DNA of 64,000 bases from assembly GCA_023446155.1 (NCBI GenBank), contig JAEXIT010000010.1, positions 62,001 through 126,000 of the forward strand, given 5' to 3'. The DNA is from Bacteroidota bacterium (GTDB taxonomy: Bacteria; Bacteroidota; Bacteroidia; Flavobacteriales; Flavobacteriaceae). Position 1 is the stretch's first letter, and every line of letters begins with the position of its first letter. Made by a program: the position numbers and the translations under genes. This document shows positions 16,475-24,466 of the stretch, piece after piece. The notes under the pieces are model-generated. The model was not told the origin of the DNA. It was given only the letters and a program-made list of their open reading frames with translations, and searched no databases.

Positions 16475-17224
16475 ATGAAAAAATACAGAATAGGTCAGAT
16501 TGTTCCCAGTTCCAACGTCACGATGGAAACCGAAATTCCGGCTATTTTCCGCTCTCGTGAAACCCTGTTACCGGAACGTTTCACCTTCCATTCCAGTCGG
16601 ATGCGAATGAAAAAAGTAACCAAAGAAGAACTGGAAGCCATGGATGCCATGAGCTTAAAATGCGCTCAGGAATTATCCGATGCACACGTCGATGTGATGG
16701 GGTATGCCTGTTTGGTTGCGATTATGAGTATGGGGCGCGGTTATCACTGCGTTTCGGAGGTCAACTTACATCAGGAAACGGTACAAAACAACTTCCCTAC
16801 GCCAATTGTCACCAGCGCCGGAGCGTTGATCAACGGATTAAAAGTACTCGGCGCTAAAAAAGTTGCCGTAATCACGCCGTATATGCGTCCGCTAACCGAT
16901 ATGGTAGTCGATTATATCGAACACCAAGGCTTTGAAGTAGTCGACTCCATTGCCTTGGAAATCCCCGACAATCTTGAAGTTGCGGCTCAGGATCCAATGA
17001 ACCTTTTGGAAATCTACAAAAGACTTAATTTAGATGGCGTAGACGTTATTGTTGCCTCTGCCTGTGTACAAATGCCGTCACTCGAAGCTATTGATCAAAT
17101 CCAAAAAGAAACCGGAATTCCGGTTACATCGGCAGCCGTTTGCACCACCTATGAAATGATGAAAAAACTAGGTCTTGAAGCCAAGGCATCGATTGGAGGC
17201 GAACTGCTTAGCGGAAAATACTAA
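16475..17224 (+). CDS. Maleate cis-trans isomerase (Asp/Glu racemase superfamily)
   Basis: A 249-residue protein of the maleate isomerase/arylmalonate decarboxylase group. The two catalytic cysteines expected for maleate isomerase are visible as C79 (MGYACLVAIMSMG) and C197 (IVASACVQMPSLEA), with the N-terminal IVPSSNVTMETE motif. It would turn maleate into fumarate for the TCA cycle, completing the pathway. It is the last gene of the operon, 21 bases after the hydrolase and followed by a terminator. Confidence 0.85.
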   Translation: MKKYRIGQIVPSSNVTMETEIPAIFRSRETLLPERFTFHSSRMRMKKVTKEELEAMDAMSLKCAQELSDAHVDVMGYACLVAIMSMGRGYHCVSEVNLHQETVQNNFPTPIVTSAGALINGLKVLGAKKVAVITPYMRPLTDMVVDYIEHQGFEVVDSIALEIPDNLEVAAQDPMNLLEIYKRLNLDGVDVIVASACVQMPSLEAIDQIQKETGIPVTSAAVCTTYEMMKKLGLEAKASIGGELLSGKY

Positions 17225-17246
17225 CCCCCTCAATAACATTTCGTTA

Positions 17247-17275
17247 AAATCCTGTATTTTTTACAGGATTTTTTT
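17247..17275 (+). terminator. Rho-independent terminator of catabolic operon
   Basis: A 10-bp stem (AAATCCTGTA / TACAGGATTT) with a 5-base T loop, followed by a T-run, 22 bases after the maleate isomerase stop. Confidence 0.85.
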
Positions 17276-17721
17276 ATTGGACACCTTTTTATTCCACAAT
17301 CACACTCCACAAAAGGAGTACATTTTGCTCCAGAACCCCTTTCAATCTAATTTACATTCCTAATGTTAGCCCGAAAAAAAAACGATATTATTCAATTTAT
17401 GCCATCAAATATTATTTTATTCTCTACATATTGACACAAAAACAAATAATCACAAATCGAATAACTACTTAAATTAAAATAAAACTGTTAATTTTTTTTA
17501 AATAATAACAGTTCAACATAAACATTTAAAAACTTTTTAACAAAAAACAATTTTAGTCTTAAAAAAAGTGAGAAAAAATTAATTCTCACATAATGAGAAT
17601 AATTTAATTCTCAAAACATTCTCTTTATAGTATTTTTGTACTAATATTGTTATGCGAAATAATTACAATTTTAATAAAATACGGATCTGTGTAATTATAA
17701 CAGTAGTTTTTTAAGTGATCA
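17276..17721 (+). promoter_or_regulatory. AT-rich intergenic region with nested TTCTC/GAGAA palindromes
   Basis: No gene is seen here. GTGAGAA (17568-17574) pairs with TTCTCAC (17583-17589); TTCTCA (17583-17588) with TGAGAA (17594-17599); GAGAAT (17595-17600) with ATTCTC (17607-17612); a further ATTCTC lies at 17618-17623. A flavobacterial -7 element TATTTTTG is at 17631-17638 without a good -33 TTG. The cluster therefore sits where an activator of the hybrid kinase gene would bind. Confidence 0.5.
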
Positions 17722-19923
17722 ATGACTAATAAGCCATTACGTACATTTCTATTAGTGCTGTTGTCTTCTCAGTTTGTTTTTGCCCAAACAGAAGAGATGA
17801 CCCGAAAAGAGATTTCTAAAATGATTGCAAAAGCCAGCAATCATATGCTAAATCTGGAATGCGAAAAATCACTTATCGCCGCAAAAAACGGACTCAACGA
17901 AGCCTACCGAATCAACGACAAAGTACTGATTGCCAAAGCCTACAACATCATCGGACTTAACCATGAGGAATTTTCCGATTTTAAAAAGGCAGTGCAGTAT
18001 TATGAAAAAGGACTTCAATACGCCAATCAAACCGACAACGATACTATAAAAGACTGGCTGCACAACAATCTGGCCAGTGCGTATTGCTACCATAAACTCG
18101 ATTTTGAAAAAGGGATCGAACACTATAAAATCGGACTCCACTATTCCGAAAAATTAAAAGACAGTAGTGAAATCATCTATACCCGATTAAATATTGCCAG
18201 TGCTTATTTCGAAACCAAAAAATACGAAGAAGGATTTAAATACCTGGTTGGACTGGAAAAACAGATTCTTAAAGGTACGCAACTCGAAGCTCAAATATCA
18301 CTTAACTCCTTGTTAGGTTCCTATTACACGCATTCCAATGATTTTGCAAAAGCGGAATCATTTTACAAAGCCGCACTCGAACTCTGTAAAAAGAACAAAG
18401 TAGAATTTCTACAAACCAATGCCTGCGATCTCTACAAAGAGTTTTCTCAATATTACTTCAAGATTAAGGACTTTGAAAATGCCTATTTTTATCTCGAAAA
18501 ATACACCATCACAAAAGAGCAGATTTATAACGAGGAGCGTATCAACGAGGTCAAAAAAGCCGGTAATCAGATTGAACTGGACGAATACAAGAGACTTGTT
18601 TCACAAATTGAAAACGAAAAACAACTCCAGGCCAGAAGTCTACAGCAGTCACGCATTATTGTAGTATTATTTATCATTACACTTATCTTTTTATTGCTGT
18701 TTCTCTTTTCGTTATACAAAAACAACGAAATCCGTAAAAAGATCAATAACGAACTTAAAACGGCCAATAAGCAATTAAAAGAAGCTAAAGAGCAAGCGGA
18801 AGAGGTTTCGCAACTCAAATCGCAGTTTATTTCCACGATTAGTCATGAATTGCGTACACCACTCTATGGTGTTGTGGGGATAACCGATATTATTACCGAT
18901 GAGCATAAGGAACTTTCGGAAAGTTCGTATCTGAAGTCGTTAAAATTTTCGGCTAAATATTTATTATCGTTGGTGAACGATATTTTACAGGTGTATAAGA
19001 TTGATGAGAATAAAATCAAACTGGAACATTCGGCCTTTAATGTCATTGAAGATTTACATCTGGTCACTGACAGTTTGATGTTTCTGGCGGAAAAAAACAA
19101 GAACCGATTGCTTCTTGAAGTCGATGAAGACATTCCTGCCTTATTAATCGGCGATCGGGTACGCTTGTCTCAGATTTTTATGAATCTGATCGGAAATGCC
19201 CTTAAATTCACCCATAAAGGCCGTGTTAAGATCACCGCGCAGATTGAGAAAGTTGAAGGCACAGTTTATTATATCAAATTTGAAGTGATCGATAATGGAA
19301 TCGGGATTGCCGAAGAAGACCAGGAAAAGGTTTTTGAAAAGTTTGTCCAGATCGAACGCAAAGAAGACGATTACCAGGGAACCGGTCTTGGGCTTCCGAT
19401 TGTAAAACAACTGGTAACGCTTTTTAACGGCGAGATCAGCATTAAAAGTAAAGAAAACGTAGGAACGACCATGACGGTTATCATTGGCTTTGATTCGGAT
19501 CCGGAACAAATTAAATACTATACCGACAATCTCGAAGTGGAATATGCCCTAGAACAAAACTACCGGGTGCTGGTTGTTGAGGACAATAAGATCAACCAGA
19601 TTGTGACCAAAAAAATTCTGGACGATAATAATTTCCCGAATGTGATTGTCGACAACGGTTTTCATGCTTTGGAGTTATTGCAAAAGGAATCGTTCGATGT
19701 GGTATTAATGGATATTAATATGCCGGCAATCAACGGTTTTGAAACCACCAAACGCATTCGAGAACTGGGAATCACCATCCCCGTTATTGCGTTAACCGCC
19801 TTCGACAAACAGGAAATTTCCGAGCAGGTATATGCCGCCGAAATGAACGGCATCATTATCAAACCGTTTGAACCAAAACAACTTTGTAAGATGATTGTGA
19901 GTCTGTGCAACACAAAAGCATAG
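17722..19923 (+). CDS. TPR-containing hybrid histidine kinase with receiver domain
   Basis: A 733-residue protein: signal peptide (to about FAQ22), periplasmic TPR-like repeats (~40-270), coiled coil, transmembrane segment (~312-332), second coiled coil, HisKA with FISTISHELRTPLYG (H375), ATPase domain (NLIGNALKFTHKG, DNGIGI, GTGLGLPI), then a C-terminal receiver with phosphoacceptor D664 (VLMDINMP). The kinase to receiver layout predicts phosphorelay to an unknown partner. It is flanked by a terminator upstream and a 79-base gap before the metal-response pair, so it is probably monocistronic. The sensed signal is unknown; TPR-type sensors of this group often read peptides or membrane proteins in the periplasm. 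Confidence 0.85.
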   Translation: MTNKPLRTFLLVLLSSQFVFAQTEEMTRKEISKMIAKASNHMLNLECEKSLIAAKNGLNEAYRINDKVLIAKAYNIIGLNHEEFSDFKKAVQYYEKGLQYANQTDNDTIKDWLHNNLASAYCYHKLDFEKGIEHYKIGLHYSEKLKDSSEIIYTRLNIASAYFETKKYEEGFKYLVGLEKQILKGTQLEAQISLNSLLGSYYTHSNDFAKAESFYKAALELCKKNKVEFLQTNACDLYKEFSQYYFKIKDFENAYFYLEKYTITKEQIYNEERINEVKKAGNQIELDEYKRLVSQIENEKQLQARSLQQSRIIVVLFIITLIFLLLFLFSLYKNNEIRKKINNELKTANKQLKEAKEQAEEVSQLKSQFISTISHELRTPLYGVVGITDIITDEHKELSESSYLKSLKFSAKYLLSLVNDILQVYKIDENKIKLEHSAFNVIEDLHLVTDSLMFLAEKNKNRLLLEVDEDIPALLIGDRVRLSQIFMNLIGNALKFTHKGRVKITAQIEKVEGTVYYIKFEVIDNGIGIAEEDQEKVFEKFVQIERKEDDYQGTGLGLPIVKQLVTLFNGEISIKSKENVGTTMTVIIGFDSDPEQIKYYTDNLEVEYALEQNYRVLVVEDNKINQIVTKKILDDNNFPNVIVDNGFHALELLQKESFDVVLMDINMPAINGFETTKRIRELGITIPVIALTAFDKQEISEQVYAAEMNGIIIKPFEPKQLCKMIVSLCNTKA

Positions 19924-20002
19924 TACATTATTCCAGGGATTATTTTCCAGAATCACATAACTTTCCTACTTTTACTATTCTTATCTGACAGCCCGCTATC
20001 AA

Positions 20003-20683
20003 ATGATCAAAATTCTGCTACTGGAAGACGACTTAGTACTCTCAAAAGAAATCAGTGACTTTTTAAAAACAAAGGACATTGCGTGTGATTGCGTATTCGA
20101 TGGAGAAGTCTTTTTTCGCCAATTACGCGCCGGACAATACAATATTTTCTTACTGGATATTAACGTACCCAAAATCAACGGATTGGACGTTTGTAGTCAG
20201 ATCCGGGAAACCGATCCGACAACGCCTATTCTAATGATCAGTGCTTATGGCGATCTAAACGACAAAATGGACGCATTCCAATTGGGAGCCGACGATTATC
20301 TGGTAAAGCCATTTCATCTGGAAGAACTACTCATTCGGGTATTAGCCTTATTGCGTCGCAGTGCAACGCCTCAAAACGAGGAAAAAATAATCGCGATTGA
20401 TGACCTTGAAATTGCACCTTCCTCCATGACGGTAAAACGGGCCGGTACTACTGTTGAACTGACACAAAAAGAATACCAACTGTTATTGCTACTGGCCAAA
20501 GCCAAAGGTAGGACGCTATCCAAACAAACCATCTCAGAACAAATTTGGGACTCGCATTTTGACACCAATCTGAATACAATCGAAGTGTATATTAATTTCC
20601 TTCGAAAAAAAATCGACAAAAACCACGAGAACAAACTCATTCACACCCGACCGGGTTTTGGGTATTATCTAAAGGACGAGTAA
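20003..20683 (+). CDS. OmpR-family response regulator of efflux system
   Basis: A 226-residue regulator with an N-terminal receiver (acidic pocket LLLEDD, phosphoacceptor D52 in FLLDINVP, conserved Lys in DDYLVKPF) and a C-terminal winged helix (ELTQKEYQLLLLLAKAKGRTLSKQTISEQIWD, NTIEVYINFLRKKID). It is one base apart from its kinase gene. The four 11-12 bp spaced repeats upstream of the efflux operon (22055-22096) fit the binding mode of this family. Confidence 0.85.
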   Translation: MIKILLLEDDLVLSKEISDFLKTKDIACDCVFDGEVFFRQLRAGQYNIFLLDINVPKINGLDVCSQIRETDPTTPILMISAYGDLNDKMDAFQLGADDYLVKPFHLEELLIRVLALLRRSATPQNEEKIIAIDDLEIAPSSMTVKRAGTTVELTQKEYQLLLLLAKAKGRTLSKQTISEQIWDSHFDTNLNTIEVYINFLRKKIDKNHENKLIHTRPGFGYYLKDE

Positions 20684-20684
20684 G

Positions 20685-22046
20685 ATGACACTAAAGAGAC
20701 GTATCGCCGTTAATGTGAGTATTGCATTTTCCGTAATTTACGGGATATCGGCTATATTTATCTATATCTCCTCCTCGACGTTCCGGAAAGAAGAGTTTAT
20801 GGAACGACTCGAAGAAAAGGCTTTAACCACTACTAAACTATTACTTGAAGTAAAAGACATAGACAATCAGATTCTAAAGTTTATTGACCAAAATACAATT
20901 AATAAACTTTACAATGAAAAGACGCTTATTTTCGACAGTAATTACAAACTCATTTACAGTAGTATTGACGATGCCTCGGTAAAATGGGATGTCAATTTTC
21001 TACAAAAAATAAAAAAGCATAAAAGGGTTTACACGATCGAAAAAGAGAAAGATGTACTCGGCGTTTTTCATATTTATAACAATACCGATTACTATATCAT
21101 CATTGCCGCCGAAGACAAATCCGGGATGAGTAAACTGGAATTTTTGTACCAGATTCTGATTCTGTCCTTTTTTATCGGAATCACTTTGGTATGGCTTACC
21201 ACCTATTTCCTGATCCGGAAATCACTCGAACCTCTTGATAATTTCCAAAAGATCATCACCAGTATTTCGATTAACAAACTAAACACTCAGATTCTTGAAT
21301 CGTCTAAATCGGATGAGATCAATCTGCTTTCCAAAGCATTTAACCAGATGTTATTGCGTATCGAACGCTCCTATCTGGCGCAAAAAGAATTTACGTCGAA
21401 TGCTTCTCACGAATTGCGCACCCCCATTAGTCGGCTGACGTTGCAATTGGAAAATCTGATACAACAAGGTGGTCATAGTGAAAATACGCTGAATTACCTG
21501 AATAATATGAGCAAGGATGTCAATCAGATATCCGATTTGATCAACTCGTTATTACTATTGGCACAGATCAATGCGTCGAGTTTTGGTACCAATTTCCAAC
21601 AAGTCCGAATTGATGAAATCATCTTTCAGGTATATGAAAAAACACTTAAAAATTTCCCGGATTTTCAAATGAATTTTGAAATCGGAACCACCGAATCCGA
21701 TTTGGAAATCAAGGGAATAACCTCATTATTGGAGATCGTTTTTGCCAATCTTTTTAAAAATGCTTACCTATATTCCTACGACCGTAAAGTAAATGTGCTC
21801 ATTGAAGACAATCCATTGGGGCATATTCAGATTCGATTGATCAATAAAGGTGAAAAACTTCCCCCGGAAGAAGAAAAGAAAATTTTCAACTCATTTGTAC
21901 GCGGAACCAAAAATCAGAAAATTCAAGGTTCCGGTTTGGGACTTCGCATTGCCAAACGCATTCTGGATTTGCATAAAGCAAAACTGGCGTATGCCTATGA
22001 AGATGCTTCCGAACAACACGAATTTACGCTCACTTTTCCGGTTTAA
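20685..22046 (+). CDS. Sensor histidine kinase of efflux system
   Basis: A 453-residue membrane kinase: TM1 (~8-30), a periplasmic sensor of about 120 residues (to ~150), TM2 (~155-176), HAMP, HisKA (FTSNASHELRTPISRL, H242), ATPase domain ending GSGLGLRIAKRIL. It follows the response regulator by one base. Together they resemble CzcRS/CusRS-type metal sensors. The periplasmic domain lacks an obvious His/Cys-rich metal cluster, so the ligand cannot be read from sequence. Confidence 0.85.
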   Translation: MTLKRRIAVNVSIAFSVIYGISAIFIYISSSTFRKEEFMERLEEKALTTTKLLLEVKDIDNQILKFIDQNTINKLYNEKTLIFDSNYKLIYSSIDDASVKWDVNFLQKIKKHKRVYTIEKEKDVLGVFHIYNNTDYYIIIAAEDKSGMSKLEFLYQILILSFFIGITLVWLTTYFLIRKSLEPLDNFQKIITSISINKLNTQILESSKSDEINLLSKAFNQMLLRIERSYLAQKEFTSNASHELRTPISRLTLQLENLIQQGGHSENTLNYLNNMSKDVNQISDLINSLLLLAQINASSFGTNFQQVRIDEIIFQVYEKTLKNFPDFQMNFEIGTTESDLEIKGITSLLEIVFANLFKNAYLYSYDRKVNVLIEDNPLGHIQIRLINKGEKLPPEEEKKIFNSFVRGTKNQKIQGSGLGLRIAKRILDLHKAKLAYAYEDASEQHEFTLTFPV

Positions 22047-22054
22047 AACACCTT

Positions 22055-22113
22055 TTTAAGCTTTTTTTAAGGTCGGCTTTAAGGTCGTTTTAAGGTTACT
22101 GCCCACATCTTTG
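22055..22113 (+). promoter_or_regulatory. Four phased direct repeats plus -7 box before efflux operon
   Basis: TTTAAGC at 22055-22061 and TTTAAGGT at 22066-22073, 22078-22085 and 22089-22096 start 11, 12 and 11 bases apart, so all face the same side of the helix. CATCTTTG at 22106-22113 is a near-match to the TAnnTTTG -7 box, and no TTG -33 is present. This is the expected layout of an activator-dependent promoter bound by an OmpR-family regulator, most likely the one encoded at 20003. Confidence 0.7.
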
Positions 22114-22135
22114 TAGAGAATTAAACTCTTTATAG

Positions 22136-23380
22136 ATGAAAGTAGCTCCTTTTATACTATCCCTGCTGTTTTTCCAGTTGGCGTTTTCGCAAAAAAGCAT
22201 CACGTTAAAAGACTGCGAAGATGCGATGCAGAAAAATAACTTCCAGTTACTGGCCGAACAATACAATATTACGGCGGCACAGGCGGCTGTTATTCAGGCC
22301 CGAATTTGGGATCATCCTAATATGTCATTGGCTGTTAATGCCTTAAATCCGGAAGACAAACGCTATTTCGACGTGGGCAAAAACGGACAAAAAGCCGTTG
22401 CTGTTGACCAGTTGATTCATATTGGCGGAAAAAAACGCAACGAAATCAAACTGGCAAAATCGAACGTGGCATTGGCCGAATTGCAATTTGAAGACTTAAT
22501 GCAGGATCTGAAACACGAACTGCGACAAAGTTTTTATACGGTCTTTTTCGATCAGAAAAAAATTGCCAGTATCGAATCGCAAACCACTCAAATTGAAAAC
22601 CTGTTACAATCGTACGAGATACAAGCCGATAAAGGAAACGTGCCTTTAAAAGATGTGGTACGCTTGCAATCGTTATTGCTAAATCTTAAAAACGATCGTA
22701 TTGCCATTCAAAAAGACATCACCGAAAACAAACAAAAATTAAACATTCTGACCGGTATTGACGAAGAACTAACGCCATCGGCCGACGAAAGCGAACTAAT
22801 GCTGACTTTCAATAGTCCGAAATATGCCGAAAGCGAATTGTTTACCATCGCCAAGGAAAAAAATCCGGAATACTTAAGTGCTATGAAACAGGTTGAAAAC
22901 CAGGAATTGGCGGTAAAACTGCAAAAATCGTTATCGATTCCGGATATTACAGCCGGTTTAGCCTACGATCAGGTGGGTGGTGCGTTTAAAAATGAGGTGA
23001 ACTTCACACTGGGAATCCCCTTACCGCTTTGGAATCGAAATAAAGGAAATATCAAAATAGCCGAAGCCGAACTGAGTCAGTCGAAAGTCAATAAAGATCA
23101 AAAGACACTTGAATTAAAAACCCAGGTAAACAGCTCCCTTTCGATCTGGAAAGAACAGAAAAAAGAATATACCTCCCTGTCGAAATCGATAAACGAAAAC
23201 CTCGATATGGTTTACAAAGGTGTATTGATGAACTTTCAGCGTCGCAATATTTCCCTGTTGGAATTTACCGATTTTATGGAAAGCTACAACCAAAGTACAC
23301 TCCAGTTAAACGAAATGCGCAAACAACTCATCCTGTCCGGAGAACAAATCAATCATATCACCAATTCAACTATCTTCTAA
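22136..23380 (+). CDS. TolC-like outer-membrane efflux protein (CzcC type)
   Basis: A 414-residue outer-membrane factor with signal peptide (MKVAPFILSLLFFQLAFSQ) and the alternating helical repeats of TolC proteins (NITAAQAAVIQARIWDHPN, LGIPLPLWNRNKGNIKIAEAEL). The latter motif is typical for the CzcC subgroup of heavy metal efflux. It is the outer-membrane channel of the tripartite pump encoded by this and the next two genes. It is the first gene behind the phased regulator sites and directly precedes the adaptor gene. Confidence 0.85.
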   Translation: MKVAPFILSLLFFQLAFSQKSITLKDCEDAMQKNNFQLLAEQYNITAAQAAVIQARIWDHPNMSLAVNALNPEDKRYFDVGKNGQKAVAVDQLIHIGGKKRNEIKLAKSNVALAELQFEDLMQDLKHELRQSFYTVFFDQKKIASIESQTTQIENLLQSYEIQADKGNVPLKDVVRLQSLLLNLKNDRIAIQKDITENKQKLNILTGIDEELTPSADESELMLTFNSPKYAESELFTIAKEKNPEYLSAMKQVENQELAVKLQKSLSIPDITAGLAYDQVGGAFKNEVNFTLGIPLPLWNRNKGNIKIAEAELSQSKVNKDQKTLELKTQVNSSLSIWKEQKKEYTSLSKSINENLDMVYKGVLMNFQRRNISLLEFTDFMESYNQSTLQLNEMRKQLILSGEQINHITNSTIF

Positions 23381-23381
23381 T

Positions 23382-24464
23382 ATGAAATATCCAATAATAA
23401 CCTGTCTGTCGCTACTGGCCTTAATCTCGTGTCAGGACAAAGAAAAAAAAGCGGAAATTAAAGAAACTTTTGTGTTGAGCAATAAAATGTTGCAAACCAC
23501 TAAAACCGCTCCGGTGACTTTAGAACCGCTTCGCAACGAACTGAATTATTACGGAAAAATTACAACCGACAACAACAAAACCATTGAGGTATTCCCGGTT
23601 GTTGGCGGTAGCGTGGCCAAAGTATACGTGGAATTGGGCGATTATGTTAAAAAAGGACAATTGCTCGCCACCATCCGTAGTACCGAAGTGGCCGATTTTG
23701 AAAAAGAACTGGACGATGCCAAAAACGATGTAATTGTAGCCAAAAATAACCTTAAGGTCGCACAGGAATTATTCGAAGGAAAATTAAATGCCGAGCGCGA
23801 TGTGCTGGAAGCCAAAAGCAACTACGACAAGGCCAAATCGCAATTACAGCGTATTCAGGAAACCTATAAAATTTACAACATCAAATCGGGTGCTATTTAT
23901 GAAGTGCGCTCTCCGTTGAGCGGCTTTATCATTCAAAAAGACATCAACGAAAATATGCTGCTGCGTAACGATCGAAGCGACAATATCTTTGATATCGCCG
24001 AGATCAACGATGTTTGGGCGATTGCCAATGTAACCGAAACGGATATCAACCAGATCAAACTGGGCGAAAATGCCGCCGTAACCACACTAAGTTACCCGGA
24101 TAAGGTTTTTAACGGAAAAGTAGATAAAATCTTTAATATTATCGACCCGGACACCAAAGCTATGAAAGTATTGATCAAGCTTAACAACCCGGAATATGTT
24201 TTAAAACCGGAAATGCGTGCTTCGATTAAAATCTCCTATGTTGAAAGCGAGAAAAAAATGCTTGCCGTTCCGGCTTCAGCAGTGATCTTCGACAAAAGCA
24301 AAAACTTTGTAGTGATCTATAAAGACCGTAACAATATCGAAGCCCGACAAGTGGAAGTCTTCCGTCAGGTTGGTGAAACGGCTTATATTTCAAGCGGTAT
24401 CAACGAAGGAGAAAATGTAATGACACAAAACCAGTTGTTAGTCTACGGCGCCCTAAATGAATAG
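23382..24464 (+). CDS. RND periplasmic adaptor lipoprotein (CzcB type)
   Basis: A 360-residue adaptor with a lipoprotein signal (CLSLLALISC) anchoring it to a membrane. A biotinyl-lipoyl-like part (VFPVVGGSVAKVYVELGDYVKKGQLLATI) is followed by a coiled-coil hairpin (~95-165) and beta-barrel segments (RSPLSGFIIQKDINENMLL). It links the RND pump to the TolC-like channel. No His-rich N-terminal metal-binding stretch is present. It lies one base after the channel gene and two bases before the pump gene. Confidence 0.85.
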   Translation: MKYPIITCLSLLALISCQDKEKKAEIKETFVLSNKMLQTTKTAPVTLEPLRNELNYYGKITTDNNKTIEVFPVVGGSVAKVYVELGDYVKKGQLLATIRSTEVADFEKELDDAKNDVIVAKNNLKVAQELFEGKLNAERDVLEAKSNYDKAKSQLQRIQETYKIYNIKSGAIYEVRSPLSGFIIQKDINENMLLRNDRSDNIFDIAEINDVWAIANVTETDINQIKLGENAAVTTLSYPDKVFNGKVDKIFNIIDPDTKAMKVLIKLNNPEYVLKPEMRASIKISYVESEKKMLAVPASAVIFDKSKNFVVIYKDRNNIEARQVEVFRQVGETAYISSGINEGENVMTQNQLLVYGALNE

Positions 24465-24466
24465 TT

